From positions 310,001 to 374,000 of the forward strand of contig NZ_UYJA01000001.1 in the NCBI RefSeq assembly GCF_900618535.1: a DNA stretch of 64,000 nt, written 5' to 3'. Each line of letters begins with the position of its first letter. Within the stretch, counting starts at the first letter, position 1. Below are positions 63,800 to 64,000 of the stretch, piece by piece. Both the position numbers and the translations under genes were made by a program. Below the pieces are notes generated by a model, which saw only the letters and a program-made list of their open reading frames with translations, ran no database searches and had not been told where the DNA came from. Source of the DNA: Pseudomonas bubulae. GTDB taxonomy: Bacteria; Pseudomonadota; Gammaproteobacteria; Pseudomonadales; Pseudomonadaceae.

Positions 63800-64000
63800 C
63801 TATTTGCTTTTGTGGTGCTTCAACACAAACCAGACCAACAGGCTCAATGCGCCGACCAGTGCAGCCGCCGTCAGTAAAACCATGCTGTGGGAGGCACTAA
63901 AAGCTTTTTGCCCGGCTGCAGCAAGCTGCTGGCCTTGAATGCCTCCAAGTGTTTTGGCCGCAATCATCGTTTCACCAATAGACCGGACGGCTGTCTCGGC
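63800..64000 (-). CDS. DHA2-type MFS multidrug transporter, C-terminal end (cut by window edge)
   Basis: The last 66 residues of a reverse-strand gene whose 5' part lies beyond the window. GIQGQQLAAAGQKAFSASHS followed by MVLLTAAALVGALSLLVWFV (a final membrane helix) and a short KHHKSK tail is typical of the 14-helix EmrB/QacA group. The call rests on the end only, so the substrate cannot be guessed. Confidence 0.6.
   Translation of the reverse strand, partial: AETAVRSIGETMIAAKTLGGIQGQQLAAAGQKAFSASHSMVLLTAAALVGALSLLVWFVLKHHKSK

Overview
The window looks like a stretch of Pseudomonas chromosome close to the replication terminus. Two MvaT-type H-NS-like proteins (13417-13782 and 44142-44510) are typical of Pseudomonas. 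A near-perfect XerC/XerD dif site lies at 54518-54545; its XerD box and central hexamer are the same as those I know from E. coli dif. Several IS3-family elements, IS relics, integrase fragments, decayed prophage lysis genes and broken genes mark it as a highly plastic, accessory-rich region.

Layout. 0-4.2 kb: end of a metallophosphoesterase, small orphan genes, an intact IS3-family element and mepB. 4.6-12.8 kb: an ion and fluoride stress block: nhaA, a P-type cation ATPase, a universal stress protein, and a reverse-strand operon crcB - DUF190 remnant - ppa led by a fluoride riboswitch, then chrA. 13.4-24.8 kb: mvaT copy 1, a decayed phage endolysin/spanin cassette, a BCCT transporter, a DUF294-type signalling protein with a DEDDh exonuclease, a YeeE/YedE sulfur-transport pair, a diguanylate cyclase and a PAS chemoreceptor. 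25.1-33.8 kb: an IS3-family element, rmuC, a protein with tandem PH-like repeats, and a patchwork of duplicated gene fragments and IS relics. 33.8-38.7 kb: a tight four-gene membrane operon with MotA/ExbB-like and MotB-like proteins, a vWA-like protein and a coiled-coil multispanning protein; this is the best candidate for an undescribed system. 39.4-50.2 kb: a cluster of nuclease and NTPase genes (PD-(D/E)XK proteins, a REase-nSTAND protein, a Shedu-like protein with an HNH-like zinc module, DUF6602, a truncated helicase), mvaT copy 2 and broken genes. 50.6-54.5 kb: two tandem tyrosine recombinases, a gene-poor kilobase with three copies of a paired TTTTAAA-box repeat, and dif. 54.5-61.7 kb: two diverged copies of an integrase fragment bracket a nested IS and a three-gene ABC-3C-type defence cassette. 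61.8-64 kb: a GNAT acetyltransferase, a membrane protein, an EAL-domain fragment and the end of a DHA2-type MFS pump.

How the parts fit. The fluoride operon joins a riboswitch, a fluoride channel and pyrophosphatase, an enzyme fluoride inhibits; the nearby Na+/H+ antiporter and Usp genes belong to types often linked to fluoride responses, but I see no second riboswitch. The 26-61 kb region reads as a defence island built in layers by mobile elements next to dif, with xenogeneic silencers at two places. Function calls for the defence genes rest on domain recognition by eye, not on searches.
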